This document shows, piece by piece, positions 1 to 7,712 of a stretch of 35,442 bases of DNA (its first letter is position 1; every line of letters starts with the position of its first letter). The position numbers and the translations under genes were made by a program. The notes beneath the pieces are model-generated. The model made no database searches and was not told where the DNA came from. It was given only the letters and a program-made list of their open reading frames with translations. The DNA is from Gemmataceae bacterium (GTDB lineage Bacteria > Planctomycetota > Planctomycetia > Gemmatales > Gemmataceae), in NCBI GenBank assembly GCA_025055215.1, contig JANWYO010000239.1, forward strand, positions 1 to 35,442, in the 5' to 3' direction.

Positions 1-62
1 ACCCCCCGGCGGCGGCCGCCCCGGGGCCCCCCCCACGCCCCTGCTGCCGGCTTCTCGCTCGC

Positions 63-1406
63 TCAGACCAGTTCCCGAATCACGGGGTATTCAACCAGAT
101 GCTGCGGTCGCCCGGTCGGATCGAGAATGGTCGTGGTCGCCGGGTTGATCCCCAGGTTGTGATACAACGTGGCGAACACCTCCTGGAAATGGACAGGCCG
201 ATCCTTGGCGTATTCCCCCAGCCGGTTGGTAGCGCCGATGACCTGCCCGGTCTTCATGCCCCCGCCTGCGAGGATGGCGCAGCTGACCTGCGGCCAGTGA
301 TCGCGGCCAGCGTTCCGGTTGATCCGTGGCGTTCGGCCAAACTCACCCCAGGCAATCACCGTCACGTCCGACAACAGGCCGCGAACCTCCAGGTCTTCGA
401 TCAAGGCGCTCAACCCCTGGTCGAGCTTACTGCCGTGGTCCCTGACAAGGTCGAAATTCTTGCTGTGGCTATCCCAGCGGCCATACGACAGCGTGACCAC
501 CCGCACGCCCGCCTCCACCAGACGACGCGCCACCAACAGCTGATCGTTGACCGTCGGGGCCCCGTCGTATTGGTACTGGTACGGCTTGCCGTCGCCGTAG
601 CGGGCGCGGACTTTCTCTGGCTCCTGAGAAATGTCGAGGGCATCCAGCAGTTTGCTCGAGGTCAGCACGCCCAAGGCCCGCTCCGTGCTGGCGTCCATCC
701 CCGTCAGAACGCCGTTGTAATCAAGCTCCCGACGGAGCGCGTCGAAGCTCGACCGCAGGCGCCGGCGGTCGGCCAGCTGCTCGACGGTGATGGAGTTCAG
801 CTTCAGGTTCGCCAAGCCGGGACCGTCCGGTTTGAAGGCGGAGTACGCCGGACCAAGGAACCCTGGGCTGCCCGGATCGGACCAGGGCCGATGCTGCGTT
901 GGGGCTGCCAGCCCCACAAAGGCGGGCACCGACGGATCGACCGGGCCCTGAAGCTTAGTGACCACCGCGCCAAGGCTCGGTCGGCCACCTAAAGGCGCCA
1001 GGTCCTTCTCCGCCCAGCCAGTCATGCATTGGTAGGCATCGTGCCGGCCTGTGGCCCCGACGATCGACCGGATGATGGCGCACTTGTCCATCAGCTGGGC
1101 GATGCGTGGGAACACCTCCCCGATTTGAATGCCGGGCACATTCGTGGCAATCGGCTGAAATTCTCCGCGGATTTCGCTCGGCGCCTCCGTCTTGATGTCC
1201 CACATGTCCTGATGGGGCGGGCCACCACCGAGGAAAATATTAATGACCGACTTCGTGCCGGTGCTACTCCCCGCTCGAGCTTCTGCACGGAAGATGTCCG
1301 CCAAGTTCAGGCTGGCGGCCCCGATGCCCAAAGCCCCGATGCGGAGAAAACTCCGTCGCGTGACGCCGTCGCAATACCGATGGGGCCGACCGAGGATAGT
1401 AAGCAT
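63..1406 (-). CDS. DUF1501 family protein, Tat-exported
   Basis: The 447-residue product begins with a twin-arginine signal (RRSFLRIG at residues 17-24, then a hydrophobic stretch and an Ala-x-Ala-like site near residue 45). The body has the DUF1501 layout: a [11 protein letters not shown] block near the N-terminus, a DSHSKNFD block and a [11 protein letters not shown] block near the C-terminus. DUF1501 is a sulfatase/alkaline-phosphatase-like fold, abundant in planctomycetes and usually paired with DUF1549/DUF1553 cytochrome-like proteins. No such partner is in the window, but the strand downstream of this gene lies outside it. The ATG at 1406 is chosen over a TTG at 1421 because GAGGG sits 8 nt before it. 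The true substrate is unknown; export to the periplasm is inferred from the signal. Confidence 0.9.
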   Translation of the reverse strand: MLTILGRPHRYCDGVTRRSFLRIGALGIGAASLNLADIFRAEARAGSSTGTKSVINIFLGGGPPHQDMWDIKTEAPSEIRGEFQPIATNVPGIQIGEVFPRIAQLMDKCAIIRSIVGATGRHDAYQCMTGWAEKDLAPLGGRPSLGAVVTKLQGPVDPSVPAFVGLAAPTQHRPWSDPGSPGFLGPAYSAFKPDGPGLANLKLNSITVEQLADRRRLRSSFDALRRELDYNGVLTGMDASTERALGVLTSSKLLDALDISQEPEKVRARYGDGKPYQYQYDGAPTVNDQLLVARRLVEAGVRVVTLSYGRWDSHSKNFDLVRDHGSKLDQGLSALIEDLEVRGLLSDVTVIAWGEFGRTPRINRNAGRDHWPQVSCAILAGGGMKTGQVIGATNRLGEYAKDRPVHFQEVFATLYHNLGINPATTTILDPTGRPQHLVEYPVIRELV

Positions 1407-1935
1407 GGCAGGAACCCTCAACAGGTCGTGGTAGGCGGGAAGGCAGCGATTCAGTAGGACTCGCCCGCGCCCCCTTGGGTCGGCCGAGTTTCACTACCTG
1501 CTCGGAGCCTAAACCCCTCGGTCGCCCCTGTCAAGGGAAATTCACCCAGCCCGCCGCCGCGCTGCGATCGGCGGCGGCTGCGGGGCGGCGGCGGGGTCAA
1601 GGTTGAGGAGTCGAGGAATCCTTGGTTGGCTATGGCTCGCGGATGGCGGGGGCGGCGGGCCGGTTCTCCGGTTCTGCGCCGCACACGGCGAGGACGCGGT
1701 TTCGCGGCCGACTCGTCGATTCGCGCCTGTACCCGACTTGTCGATTGGCGCTCACTAAATGCCGCAGCAACGCGGAGCGAGCGCGAAACGATGAATTGGC
1801 GCGCTGGGGGTGGCGCAGCGGAGGATCGATCGTTTCACGCTTGCGGCGCGCCCAGCGAGCACGAAAAGACGAATCGTGAGCGCGGGACAATGGATCATCG
1901 GCGCGGACCCATGAAAGTTCCTTCCGACCCGACAG
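1407..1935. other. gene-free region with degenerate repeats
   Basis: I see no credible gene in these 529 bases: the open frames have no recognisable domains and no good ribosome sites. A GC-rich inverted repeat lies at 1553-1560/1571-1578 (8-bp arms, 10-nt loop). It falls downstream of the glycosyltransferase that ends at 1936 and could help end that transcript, but it lacks a T-run. From 1710 to about 1910 the sequence is rich in related short motifs, described separately. Confidence 0.6.
1710..1910. repeat. degenerate repeat cluster with about 25-bp periodicity
   Basis: Two 25-bp units at 1710-1734 and 1735-1759 share the core GACTYGTCGATTSGCGC. Related ATTGGCGC or ATCGGCGC cores recur near 1795 and 1897, so the starts at 1719, 1744, 1795 and 1897 are separated by 25, 51 and 102 bases. 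An 11-of-12 inverted match pairs 1781-1792 with 1829-1840 (GCGCGAAACGAT against ATCGTTTCACGC). Only the first two units are convincing by eye; the rest could be chance in GC-rich DNA. Confidence 0.35.
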
Positions 1936-3069
1936 TTACCGCGCCGCTTGCGCCTGTCGTGCCGCGTGGTGAGCCGGACGACGATCGCCAAGTAACGCCT
2001 GCTGTGGCGCACCGGCAGGGTCAGGCGTCTCGTCCTGCCCGGAGGGGCTTCCGACTGGATGCGACGAGGGGGCTTGGGAACGGGCGACATTACGGCGGCC
2101 CGCAGACGGCCGCCGCCTGACGCCGGGGTCGAGGTTCAGGGTGGACCGCACCGCGTAGGCCGTCTTGCCCTGGCTCTCGAAGTACGTCCGCGACAGCAAC
2201 TCGCCTAACAGCCCCATTGAGATCAGCTGCACGCCGACCAGCTCAAGCATGACACTGAGCAACAACAGCGGGTTCCCGGTCATGAACAGCCCATAGCGCG
2301 ACTTCATCCAGATCGTGGCGATCAGGCTGACGACGCCCAACGACATGGCGATCAACCCACCCAGTCCCATGATGTGCATCGGCCGAGTCAGGTAACTATC
2401 GAGGAATTTGATGGTAATCAGGTCGAGGATGACGCGGAAGGTGCGTGTCAGGTTGTACTTGGTCTTGCCCGATCGACGGGGATGGTGCCGCACCGGAATT
2501 TGTGCCAGGTGGCCTCCGGACTGTTGCGCCAGCACGGCCACGAAGCGATGCATTTCACCATAAAGCGGCAACGATTCGGCCAAGTCGCGGCGCATGGCCC
2601 GCAGGGTACAACCCAGGTCGCGGATCGGCACGCCGGTCACTTTGCGGATGAGCCAGTTGGCGATCAGGCTCGGGATTTTGCGGATGAGGAGGTTGTCCTG
2701 GCGCTGGGCCCGGAGGCCGAGGACGGCGTCGTAGCCCTCGTCCAGCTTCGCGAGCAAGCGCGGGATGTCAGCGGGGTCGTTTTGGAGGTCGCCGTCCATT
2801 GTGACGAGGACATCGCCCTTGGACCAGTCGATACCGGCTTGCAAGGCGGCAGTTTGGCCGAAATTCCGCCGCAGCCGCACCACCTTGACCAACGGATCGC
2901 CTTGGGCGAGCTGTTGCAAGACGGCGAACGAGCCGTCGCTGCTGCCATCGTCGACAAAGACAATCTCGTATCTCAGGCCGAGCGGATCGAGATGCTGCCG
3001 GAGTTGTTCATGCAGCGGTCGTAAGTTGTCGCGCTCGTCCTTGATGGGGATCACCACAGACAGGTTCAT
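1936..3069 (-). CDS. GT2 polyprenyl-phosphate glycosyltransferase
   Basis: A 377-residue family-2 glycosyltransferase of the DPM1/ArnC/GtrB type, which moves a sugar from a nucleotide donor to a polyprenyl phosphate on the cytoplasmic membrane face. Visible motifs are VIPIKDE at residues 6-12, VDDGSSDGS at 39-47, the metal-binding DGD at 92-94 and a basic RHHPRRSGKTKY block near 194-205. Two hydrophobic segments follow (about 232-255 and 266-292). Residues beyond about 315 form an Arg/Pro-rich tail that is unusually long for the family. The ATG at 3069 has GAGGTGA 9 nt upstream. Its start overlaps the end of the flippase gene by 62 bp, so the two are probably translated together. The acceptor and sugar are not known. 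Confidence 0.9.
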   Translation of the reverse strand: MNLSVVIPIKDERDNLRPLHEQLRQHLDPLGLRYEIVFVDDGSSDGSFAVLQQLAQGDPLVKVVRLRRNFGQTAALQAGIDWSKGDVLVTMDGDLQNDPADIPRLLAKLDEGYDAVLGLRAQRQDNLLIRKIPSLIANWLIRKVTGVPIRDLGCTLRAMRRDLAESLPLYGEMHRFVAVLAQQSGGHLAQIPVRHHPRRSGKTKYNLTRTFRVILDLITIKFLDSYLTRPMHIMGLGGLIAMSLGVVSLIATIWMKSRYGLFMTGNPLLLLSVMLELVGVQLISMGLLGELLSRTYFESQGKTAYAVRSTLNLDPGVRRRPSAGRRNVARSQAPSSHPVGSPSGQDETPDPAGAPQQALLGDRRPAHHAARQAQAAR

Positions 3070-3976
3070 GGCCAGTAGTCACCTCGGGTCGGGGAAAAGA
3101 ACCAAGCAGGTACACGAGGCCGCCCAAGCCGCCGGCGGCCAGGAAGACGGCGAACCATAACAACGACAGGCAGAGGGTCGTGCCGGTCGGCACGCCCAGA
3201 AACGCCAGGAAGCGCATCATCCCTTCTTCGCGGACGCCGATACCGTTGATACTGATCGGCAAGAGCGTCAGCAGGGAAACCATGGGGACCATGATCGCGT
3301 AGTACGCAGGGGGGACTTTCAGCCCCAGTCCCAGGCCGATGAACCAAACAATGGCGACGTTGGCGGCCTGGACGACGAGCGACAAAGCCGTGGTGATAAG
3401 GAGGAGGCGCGGCTGGCGGCGGAAAGCGCGGCCGGCCGCCGTCAGGCGGAGAGTCCACGGCCCGCGGCCCTTGCCGCGGGCCAGCAATGGCGCGACGGCC
3501 AGTCCCGCCAGGGCACAACTCGCCGTGCCCCATACCGACGCCGGCACCCAGCGGGGAAGCTCCAGCGGACAGAACACTACCGCCGCGCACGCCAGCGCCA
3601 ATAACACCAGCAAGCCGCTGAAGCGGTCAGCGAACACGCTGACGAAGGCGGCCAACCGGCGGCCGCTGCCTCCGTCCAGATACCACGCCCGCAGGACGTC
3701 GCCGCCCACCGAGGTGGGCAACAGCATGTTGAAGTACATGCCGATGAAATAAAAGCTCACAAAGCGAGCCAGCGACTCCTTGAACCCAAGCGGCCGGGCC
3801 AGGAGCTGCCAGCGCACGGCGCTGACCAACTGGGAGACGAGGTAGAGGAGGAAAGCCGCCCACCACCACTGCAACCGCAGCGAGGCAAAAGCCTCACCGA
3901 CCTGAGCCCAGTCGGTTCGCAGGATGAGTCCCGTCACCAGGACGCCGCTCACGGCGATCCGGAACCAGCGATTCAA
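3008..3976 (-). CDS. flippase-like UPF0104 membrane protein
   Basis: About 322 residues with seven or more hydrophobic segments, matching the lysylphosphatidylglycerol-synthase transmembrane / UPF0104 (AglD-like) family. The conserved features include an YFIGMYFNMLLPTSVGGDVLRAW block and a late PISINGIGVREEGMMRF block. Members are thought to help flip or position lipid-linked sugars. I place the start at a TTG at 3976: AAGGAGG lies 8 nt upstream, and the preceding gene's TGA ends 1 nt before it, which fits translational coupling. A more distal TTG at 4027 lies inside the phosphatase gene and has no better ribosome site. Neighbours are a phosphatase-like protein upstream and a GT2 downstream, so a role in envelope polysaccharide or lipid glycosylation is likely but inferred. 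Confidence 0.87.
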   Translation of the reverse strand: MNRWFRIAVSGVLVTGLILRTDWAQVGEAFASLRLQWWWAAFLLYLVSQLVSAVRWQLLARPLGFKESLARFVSFYFIGMYFNMLLPTSVGGDVLRAWYLDGGSGRRLAAFVSVFADRFSGLLVLLALACAAVVFCPLELPRWVPASVWGTASCALAGLAVAPLLARGKGRGPWTLRLTAAGRAFRRQPRLLLITTALSLVVQAANVAIVWFIGLGLGLKVPPAYYAIMVPMVSLLTLLPISINGIGVREEGMMRFLAFLGVPTGTTLCLSLLWFAVFLAAGGLGGLVYLLGSFPRPEVTTGHEPVCGDPHQGRARQLTTAA

Positions 3977-3977
3977 T

Positions 3978-5024
3978 TCAGCCGCCTCCTTGCGACGCTT
4001 GGCTGCCACCCGTTGGCTGGACCTCAAACTCCAGGTGCAGCGGGACCGATCCCATCTGGAAAAAGGTGCCGTGCTGCTCGTCGATCATGTCCACAAACAG
4101 CGAATAGCTTCCTGGGGGTAGCGCCGGCAGGGGAAGGAGCAGGTCGATGCTGCCACCCGGAGGTACGAGGCCGTCGAACAGACCGGCCCGCCGCGCCTTC
4201 ATCCGTTGCCCAGGCCAATTGCCGAAGCAGTAGACGACGTGGACGCCGGCGGTCGATCCCGCTCGGAATTGCCAAGTGCGATTCGAAGTGTTGTGGGAGC
4301 GGACGCGGAAACAGGTCGGCTCGAAGGCGCGAATCGGATTGGGAACATGGACCATTTCCAAATGGCAGCAATACGGCCGATATTCGTGACAGACCCAATG
4401 GCGCAGGCGTTCGGGGGAGTGTTCCGCCTGCTCGGTCATCAGCCACTCCTGATACTCCTTCAGCAGTCGGTCGAGATGGGCGGACCGGCCGATTGGGAGG
4501 TGGCCGTACCGTGGGCCGAGGTGGCGGTGGGCCTGCTCGAGCGTGGCATCGGTCCGCAAAAGAAGGGCCAGGGTGACCGCCAAGCCCGTGCGGTCAGCCC
4601 CGCGTCGGCAGTGGACCAGGATCGGATACTCGCTGCGGTCCAGCACCTCGACCAGGCGTCGCAACTCCGTCATGGAGGGGAACCGGCCGGCACAGAAGTT
4701 TAAGTCTTCCTGGGCGACGTTCAGCCGGTGGGTCGTGCGACATTCCTCCCGATACCAATCGAAGCAGTCGCAGACCCCACGGAGGTTGACCACGGTGCGG
4801 ATGCCGTATTGCCGAATGGCTTCTTCCAGCTGGGGGGCCGTCAGCTGGGCGGAACGATAAATCTTGCCGGCCACGACGGTGTGGAAATTTCGACCTCGAA
4901 GGACATACCGGGCCTCCACGCCAACGGCGACGGTCGCCCCGAAGGCGCTGCCCCAGAGGACCGCCGCCCACCAACACCATCGCGGCGGACGGCGTGGTTG
5001 GCCCCGAGTCTGGTCCGCTTCCAT
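3978..5024 (-). CDS. membrane-anchored dual-specificity phosphatase with C-terminal beta-sandwich
   Basis: A 348-residue protein in three parts. Residues 16-38 are a single membrane anchor. Residues 50-215 are a cysteine phosphatase of the DSP/SIW14-like type: KIYRSAQL at 54-61, VVNLRG at 78-83 and the CX5R loop HCRRGADRTG with nucleophile C139 and R145; D107 could be the general acid. Residues about 235-335 look like an Ig-like beta-sandwich with the pattern N-T-S..TW..., PPGGSI..., LPPGSYSLFVDM, then a final strand pair. Such C-terminal modules are common in carbohydrate-linked proteins. The ATG at 5024 has GGGAGG just upstream; a longer frame to 5228 would run through the tsf terminator, so it is rejected. 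The gene heads the phosphatase-flippase-GT2 operon. The substrate is unknown. Confidence 0.82.
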   Translation of the reverse strand: MEADQTRGQPRRPPRWCWWAAVLWGSAFGATVAVGVEARYVLRGRNFHTVVAGKIYRSAQLTAPQLEEAIRQYGIRTVVNLRGVCDCFDWYREECRTTHRLNVAQEDLNFCAGRFPSMTELRRLVEVLDRSEYPILVHCRRGADRTGLAVTLALLLRTDATLEQAHRHLGPRYGHLPIGRSAHLDRLLKEYQEWLMTEQAEHSPERLRHWVCHEYRPYCCHLEMVHVPNPIRAFEPTCFRVRSHNTSNRTWQFRAGSTAGVHVVYCFGNWPGQRMKARRAGLFDGLVPPGGSIDLLLPLPALPPGSYSLFVDMIDEQHGTFFQMGSVPLHLEFEVQPTGGSQASQGGG

Positions 5025-5180
5025 GCCCCCTCCCGCCTTTTGCCTCCACCAGTGCCTCCCTTCCGCCGACCCAAGCCGCCGACCGGCTCGGGCGGCGGCA
5101 TCATGCCAAAGGGCTCCGCCCTTGACTAGGCCGACCCACCAGAGACCGGACGACTCAACCAGAAATCGGCAGAGGAGGGG

Positions 5181-5224
5181 AAAAAGCAATGCGGCTTCCC
5201 AAACGGCACCGTTTGGGAAGCCGC
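5181..5224 (-). terminator. intrinsic terminator of rpsB-tsf
   Basis: A perfect 15-bp stem (5191-5205 against 5210-5224) closes on the 4-nt loop GCAC. Read on the minus strand it is followed by ATTGC and then five T residues (5185-5181). It begins 34 nt after the tsf stop codon. Confidence 0.88.
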
Positions 5225-5257
5225 GCAAACAGGCGACGAGGAAGGCGACCCGGCAAC

Positions 5258-6094
5258 TCAGCTCAGCTCGCCGACCTTCATGCGGACAAACCGGACCACT
5301 TTCAGCCCCGCGGCCCGGAGCAAGGCGCCGACTGTCTTGGTCTCGTCCTTGACAAACGGCTGCTCAACGAGAACGTTTTCCGCGAACCAGGTCTTCAGCT
5401 TCCCCTCAGCAATTTTCTCGACGATGTTGGCCGGCTTCCCGGTAGCTGCGGCCTGGGCCAGGGCAATGTCTTTCTCTTTGGCGACCACCGCCGGCGGCAC
5501 GTCCTCGGGACGAGCAGCCACCGGGTTCTTGGCGACGATGTGCATGCATACGTCGCGCAGCAGGGTGGGATCGGCCGACGCCCCCTCGACTTGCAGCAGC
5601 ACCCCGGTGGTCTGGTCGTGGTGGACATAACTCCCCAGCAGACCAGTCAGGCGGACAAACCGTTGCGGTTTCATGTTCTCCCGCACCAGGCCGACGACTT
5701 CGCTGATTCGTTCCGCCACGGTTTGGGCGGGGTTGTCCACAAACGGTTGCTTCAGGAGGTCGTCAACGTCGGCCGGCGCCTTCAGGGCGATGTGCCGCGC
5801 CAGGTCGTTCGCCAGCTGGGCGAAGAGTTCATTCTTCGCCGCCGGTGTCGTCTCGCAGCGCATCTCCAGGATCGCCCCCACCTGTTGCGCCGGGTCGATG
5901 AAGACGGCGATCCGGCCCTCGGCCGTCTCGCGATGGACGACCTTGTCCACGGCATCTTTGTTCTGTTTTCGGAGGATTTCGACCGCCTTTTCCATGTCGC
6001 CGTTCGCTTCGATCAAGGCGGCCTTGCACTTCATCATCTGCATGCCGGTGCGTTTGCGGAGTTGGTCAACCGCCGCAGCGGAAATGGTAGTCAT
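5258..6094 (-). CDS. tsf: translation elongation factor Ts
   Basis: A 278-residue EF-Ts, the guanine-nucleotide exchange factor that recycles EF-Tu during translation in the cytoplasm. The N-terminal UBA-like helix region reads LRKRTGMQMMKCKAAL (about 12-27) followed by the expected NGDMEKAVEILRK, then the exchange motif region and the core (GRIAVFIDPA, EMRCETTPAAKN, FAQLANDLARHIA). The usual TGAGM is TGMQM here. C-terminal features (KPANIVEKIAEGKLKTWF, VLVEQPFVKD) are those of the family. It follows rpsB by 57 bp, the classic order, and ends in a clear intrinsic terminator. AAGG about 7 nt before the ATG is the likely ribosome site. Confidence 0.97.
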   Translation of the reverse strand: MTTISAAAVDQLRKRTGMQMMKCKAALIEANGDMEKAVEILRKQNKDAVDKVVHRETAEGRIAVFIDPAQQVGAILEMRCETTPAAKNELFAQLANDLARHIALKAPADVDDLLKQPFVDNPAQTVAERISEVVGLVRENMKPQRFVRLTGLLGSYVHHDQTTGVLLQVEGASADPTLLRDVCMHIVAKNPVAARPEDVPPAVVAKEKDIALAQAAATGKPANIVEKIAEGKLKTWFAENVLVEQPFVKDETKTVGALLRAAGLKVVRFVRMKVGELS

Positions 6095-6111
6095 GTTGCC
6101 ACCTTCTGAAA

Positions 6112-6129
6112 CCGCCCGCAGCCGGGCGG
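6112..6129 (-). other. hairpin in the rpsB-tsf spacer
   Basis: CCGCCCG (6112-6118) pairs with CGGGCGG (6123-6129) around a 4-nt loop. It has no T-run, so it is more likely a processing or attenuation structure between the two genes than a terminator. Confidence 0.4.
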
Positions 6130-6151
6130 CACAAACCCCGAAATGGCGAAA

Positions 6152-7015
6152 TCACTGACCGACGGCGGAGACGGGCCGGATCGTCGGCGCCGGCACTGGC
6201 CGGGGCCGGGGCCCCGTTGGCGCCGCCTCAACGGGCAACGCCGCTTTCCCTTCCATCACCGCATCGGTCAGCTTGGACAAAATCAGCTCAATCGAGCGAA
6301 TGCTGTCGTCGTTGCCGGGGATCGGCAAATCGACCATGTCCGGATCGCTATCTGTGTCGATGAGGGCGACCGTCGTCACCCCCATCCGTTGCGCTTCCTT
6401 TACCGCGATGTGTTCCCGCTTGGGGTCGATGACCACCAAGGCGTCGGGCAACAAGTTCATCTGCCGGATGCCTTGAAGGTTGCGGGAAATCTTGGTCAGC
6501 TCGCGACTTAACGCGGCCACCATTTTCTTGCTGTATTGCCGGATCGGGGCGGTCTCCGGGGCCCGGGCGAGGTCGAATTTGCCCGCCTCGTTCCGCATGT
6601 TCCTCATGTAGGCAACCATGTCATAGTTGGCAGGGTTTTCGCCCTCGGGGAGCCACATCGCCTCCAATTCCTGGAGTCGCCGCAGCCGATCGCGGATAGT
6701 GCGGTAGTTCGTCAAGGTGCCGCCCAGCCACCGTTCGCTGACATACGGCATGCCGCACCGCGCCGCCTCCCGCTCGATCGCTTCCTTGGCCTGTCGTTTC
6801 GTGCCGACAAACAGCACCAAGCTCCCCTTGCTCGCCAGCTGCGACAGGTACCGATACGCCCGCAGGAGTCCGCGAACCGTCTCACGCAGGTCGATGATGT
6901 GAATCAGGTTCCGCTTCCCATAAATGAACGGACGCATCTTCGGGTTCCATCGGCTCGCCCGATGCCCGTAATGCACCCCCGCTTCGATCAAATCCTGGAC
7001 CTGCACGATGGCCAC
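6152..7015 (-). CDS. rpsB: 30S ribosomal protein S2
   Basis: A 287-residue S2 protein, part of the small ribosomal subunit. Signature blocks are [25 protein letters not shown], the NYRTI segment, RWLGGTLTN and [20 protein letters not shown] Pro-rich C-terminal tail (from about residue 262) extends past the usual fold. The start is taken as GTG at 7015, because AGGAGG lies 7 nt upstream and the protein then begins directly with the family N-terminus. The frame stays open to 7066 but the extra 17 residues look unrelated to S2. It is the first gene of the rpsB-tsf operon and is served by a good promoter at 7111-7139. Confidence 0.97.
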   Translation of the reverse strand: MAIVQVQDLIEAGVHYGHRASRWNPKMRPFIYGKRNLIHIIDLRETVRGLLRAYRYLSQLASKGSLVLFVGTKRQAKEAIEREAARCGMPYVSERWLGGTLTNYRTIRDRLRRLQELEAMWLPEGENPANYDMVAYMRNMRNEAGKFDLARAPETAPIRQYSKKMVAALSRELTKISRNLQGIRQMNLLPDALVVIDPKREHIAVKEAQRMGVTTVALIDTDSDPDMVDLPIPGNDDSIRSIELILSKLTDAVMEGKAALPVEAAPTGPRPRPVPAPTIRPVSAVGQ

Positions 7016-7110
7016 GCACGGCCCTCCTGCCCCTCGGCGTCTAAGGACTTTGGGACTTCGACACACCGACCCGCGGCCCCTTGCCAGGGCCTCTTGGCGT
7101 GAAGACCGTT

Positions 7111-7139
7111 ATGTTAGCAGGACGATACTAAAGGGTCAA
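7111..7139 (-). promoter_or_regulatory. sigma-70-type promoter of rpsB-tsf
   Basis: On the minus strand TTGACC (7139-7134) and TAACAT (7116-7111) are separated by 17 bp. The start of transcription should fall near 7104, giving a leader of about 90 nt before the rpsB GTG. The rest of 7140-7363 shows no gene. A weak 6-bp inverted repeat (GCAGCA...TGCTGC) lies near 7220-7247. Confidence 0.72.
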
Positions 7140-7363
7140 AGGATTTTGTCCGCAAAAAATCGTTATCTCGCTGTGCGTCGCTGTCTCCCTGCGAACCAGT
7201 CAGGTGGGGGTGAGTTCCGGCAGCATCCGTGCGACGGCCGTGCTGCTGGGCACCCTGCGGAACGGACATGCTCGCTGGCCGGCGCAGACCTTGGGGATGA
7301 CGGACATGCCTGGCATTGTTGGCTCTCCCCTCGGCGCGACACCGACTCCCGCTGATTGCCACG

Positions 7364-7579
7364 CTAGCGCCTTTGTTGGATGACTCCGATGGCAACTAAG
7401 ACTCCAAGTGTCACCAGCCCGGTTCCCAAGAGACCATAGAAAATCCTCGCTCCAAACCCGCCGAAGACGTTCCTCACGAAACGGGCTTTGCGATGATTCA
7501 TGAACCATTCCAAATTCAAGGCCGCGCCACAGATGGCGAACAAGCCAACAGCGACCAAGAGCAAGCCAAGAGGGTTCAT
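7364..7579 (-). CDS. small two-helix membrane protein, immunity-17-like
   Basis: A 71-residue protein with two hydrophobic segments (about 2-23 and 47-67) joined by a basic stretch containing FMNHRKARFV. The layout and the opening NPLGLLLVAVG resemble the Imm17 family (predicted immunity proteins of polymorphic toxin systems). That assignment is from memory of the family and not from a search. The ATG at 7579 has GGGGAG 5 nt upstream; a longer frame to 7669 has no such site. The DUF1963 gene ends 133 bp upstream on the same strand, so the two could be co-transcribed. No toxin gene is visible on either side. Confidence 0.65.
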   Translation of the reverse strand: MNPLGLLLVAVGLFAICGAALNLEWFMNHRKARFVRNVFGGFGARIFYGLLGTGLVTLGVLVAIGVIQQRR

Positions 7580-7712
7580 CACGGCTCCCCGCACCGACCG
7601 ATCATGCTGACTGCCCGGCGGCACACCGGCATCCGGCGGACCCCGAGACCCTGATGCGCCGCCGGGCAAGCCCGGCGATTATCACCCAGCCCCTCGTCAA
7701 GACGAGGCTCCT

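Noticed and set aside
1-62. GC-rich inverted repeats near the left edge as a DUF1501 terminator
   Set aside because: The runs of C and G allow many pairings, no T-run follows, and the sequence is cut by the window edge.
99-992. A 297-codon plus-strand open frame opposite the DUF1501 gene
   Set aside because: The opposite strand is a clear DUF1501 coding sequence with matching motifs; this frame has none.
1622-2120. Plus-strand frames in the 1.4-1.9 kb gap
   Set aside because: They give low-complexity Arg-rich peptides with no start signals and overlap the degenerate repeats.
5025-5228. 68-codon N-terminal extension of the phosphatase
   Set aside because: It runs through the tsf terminator and lacks a ribosome site; the ATG at 5024 is followed directly by a membrane anchor.
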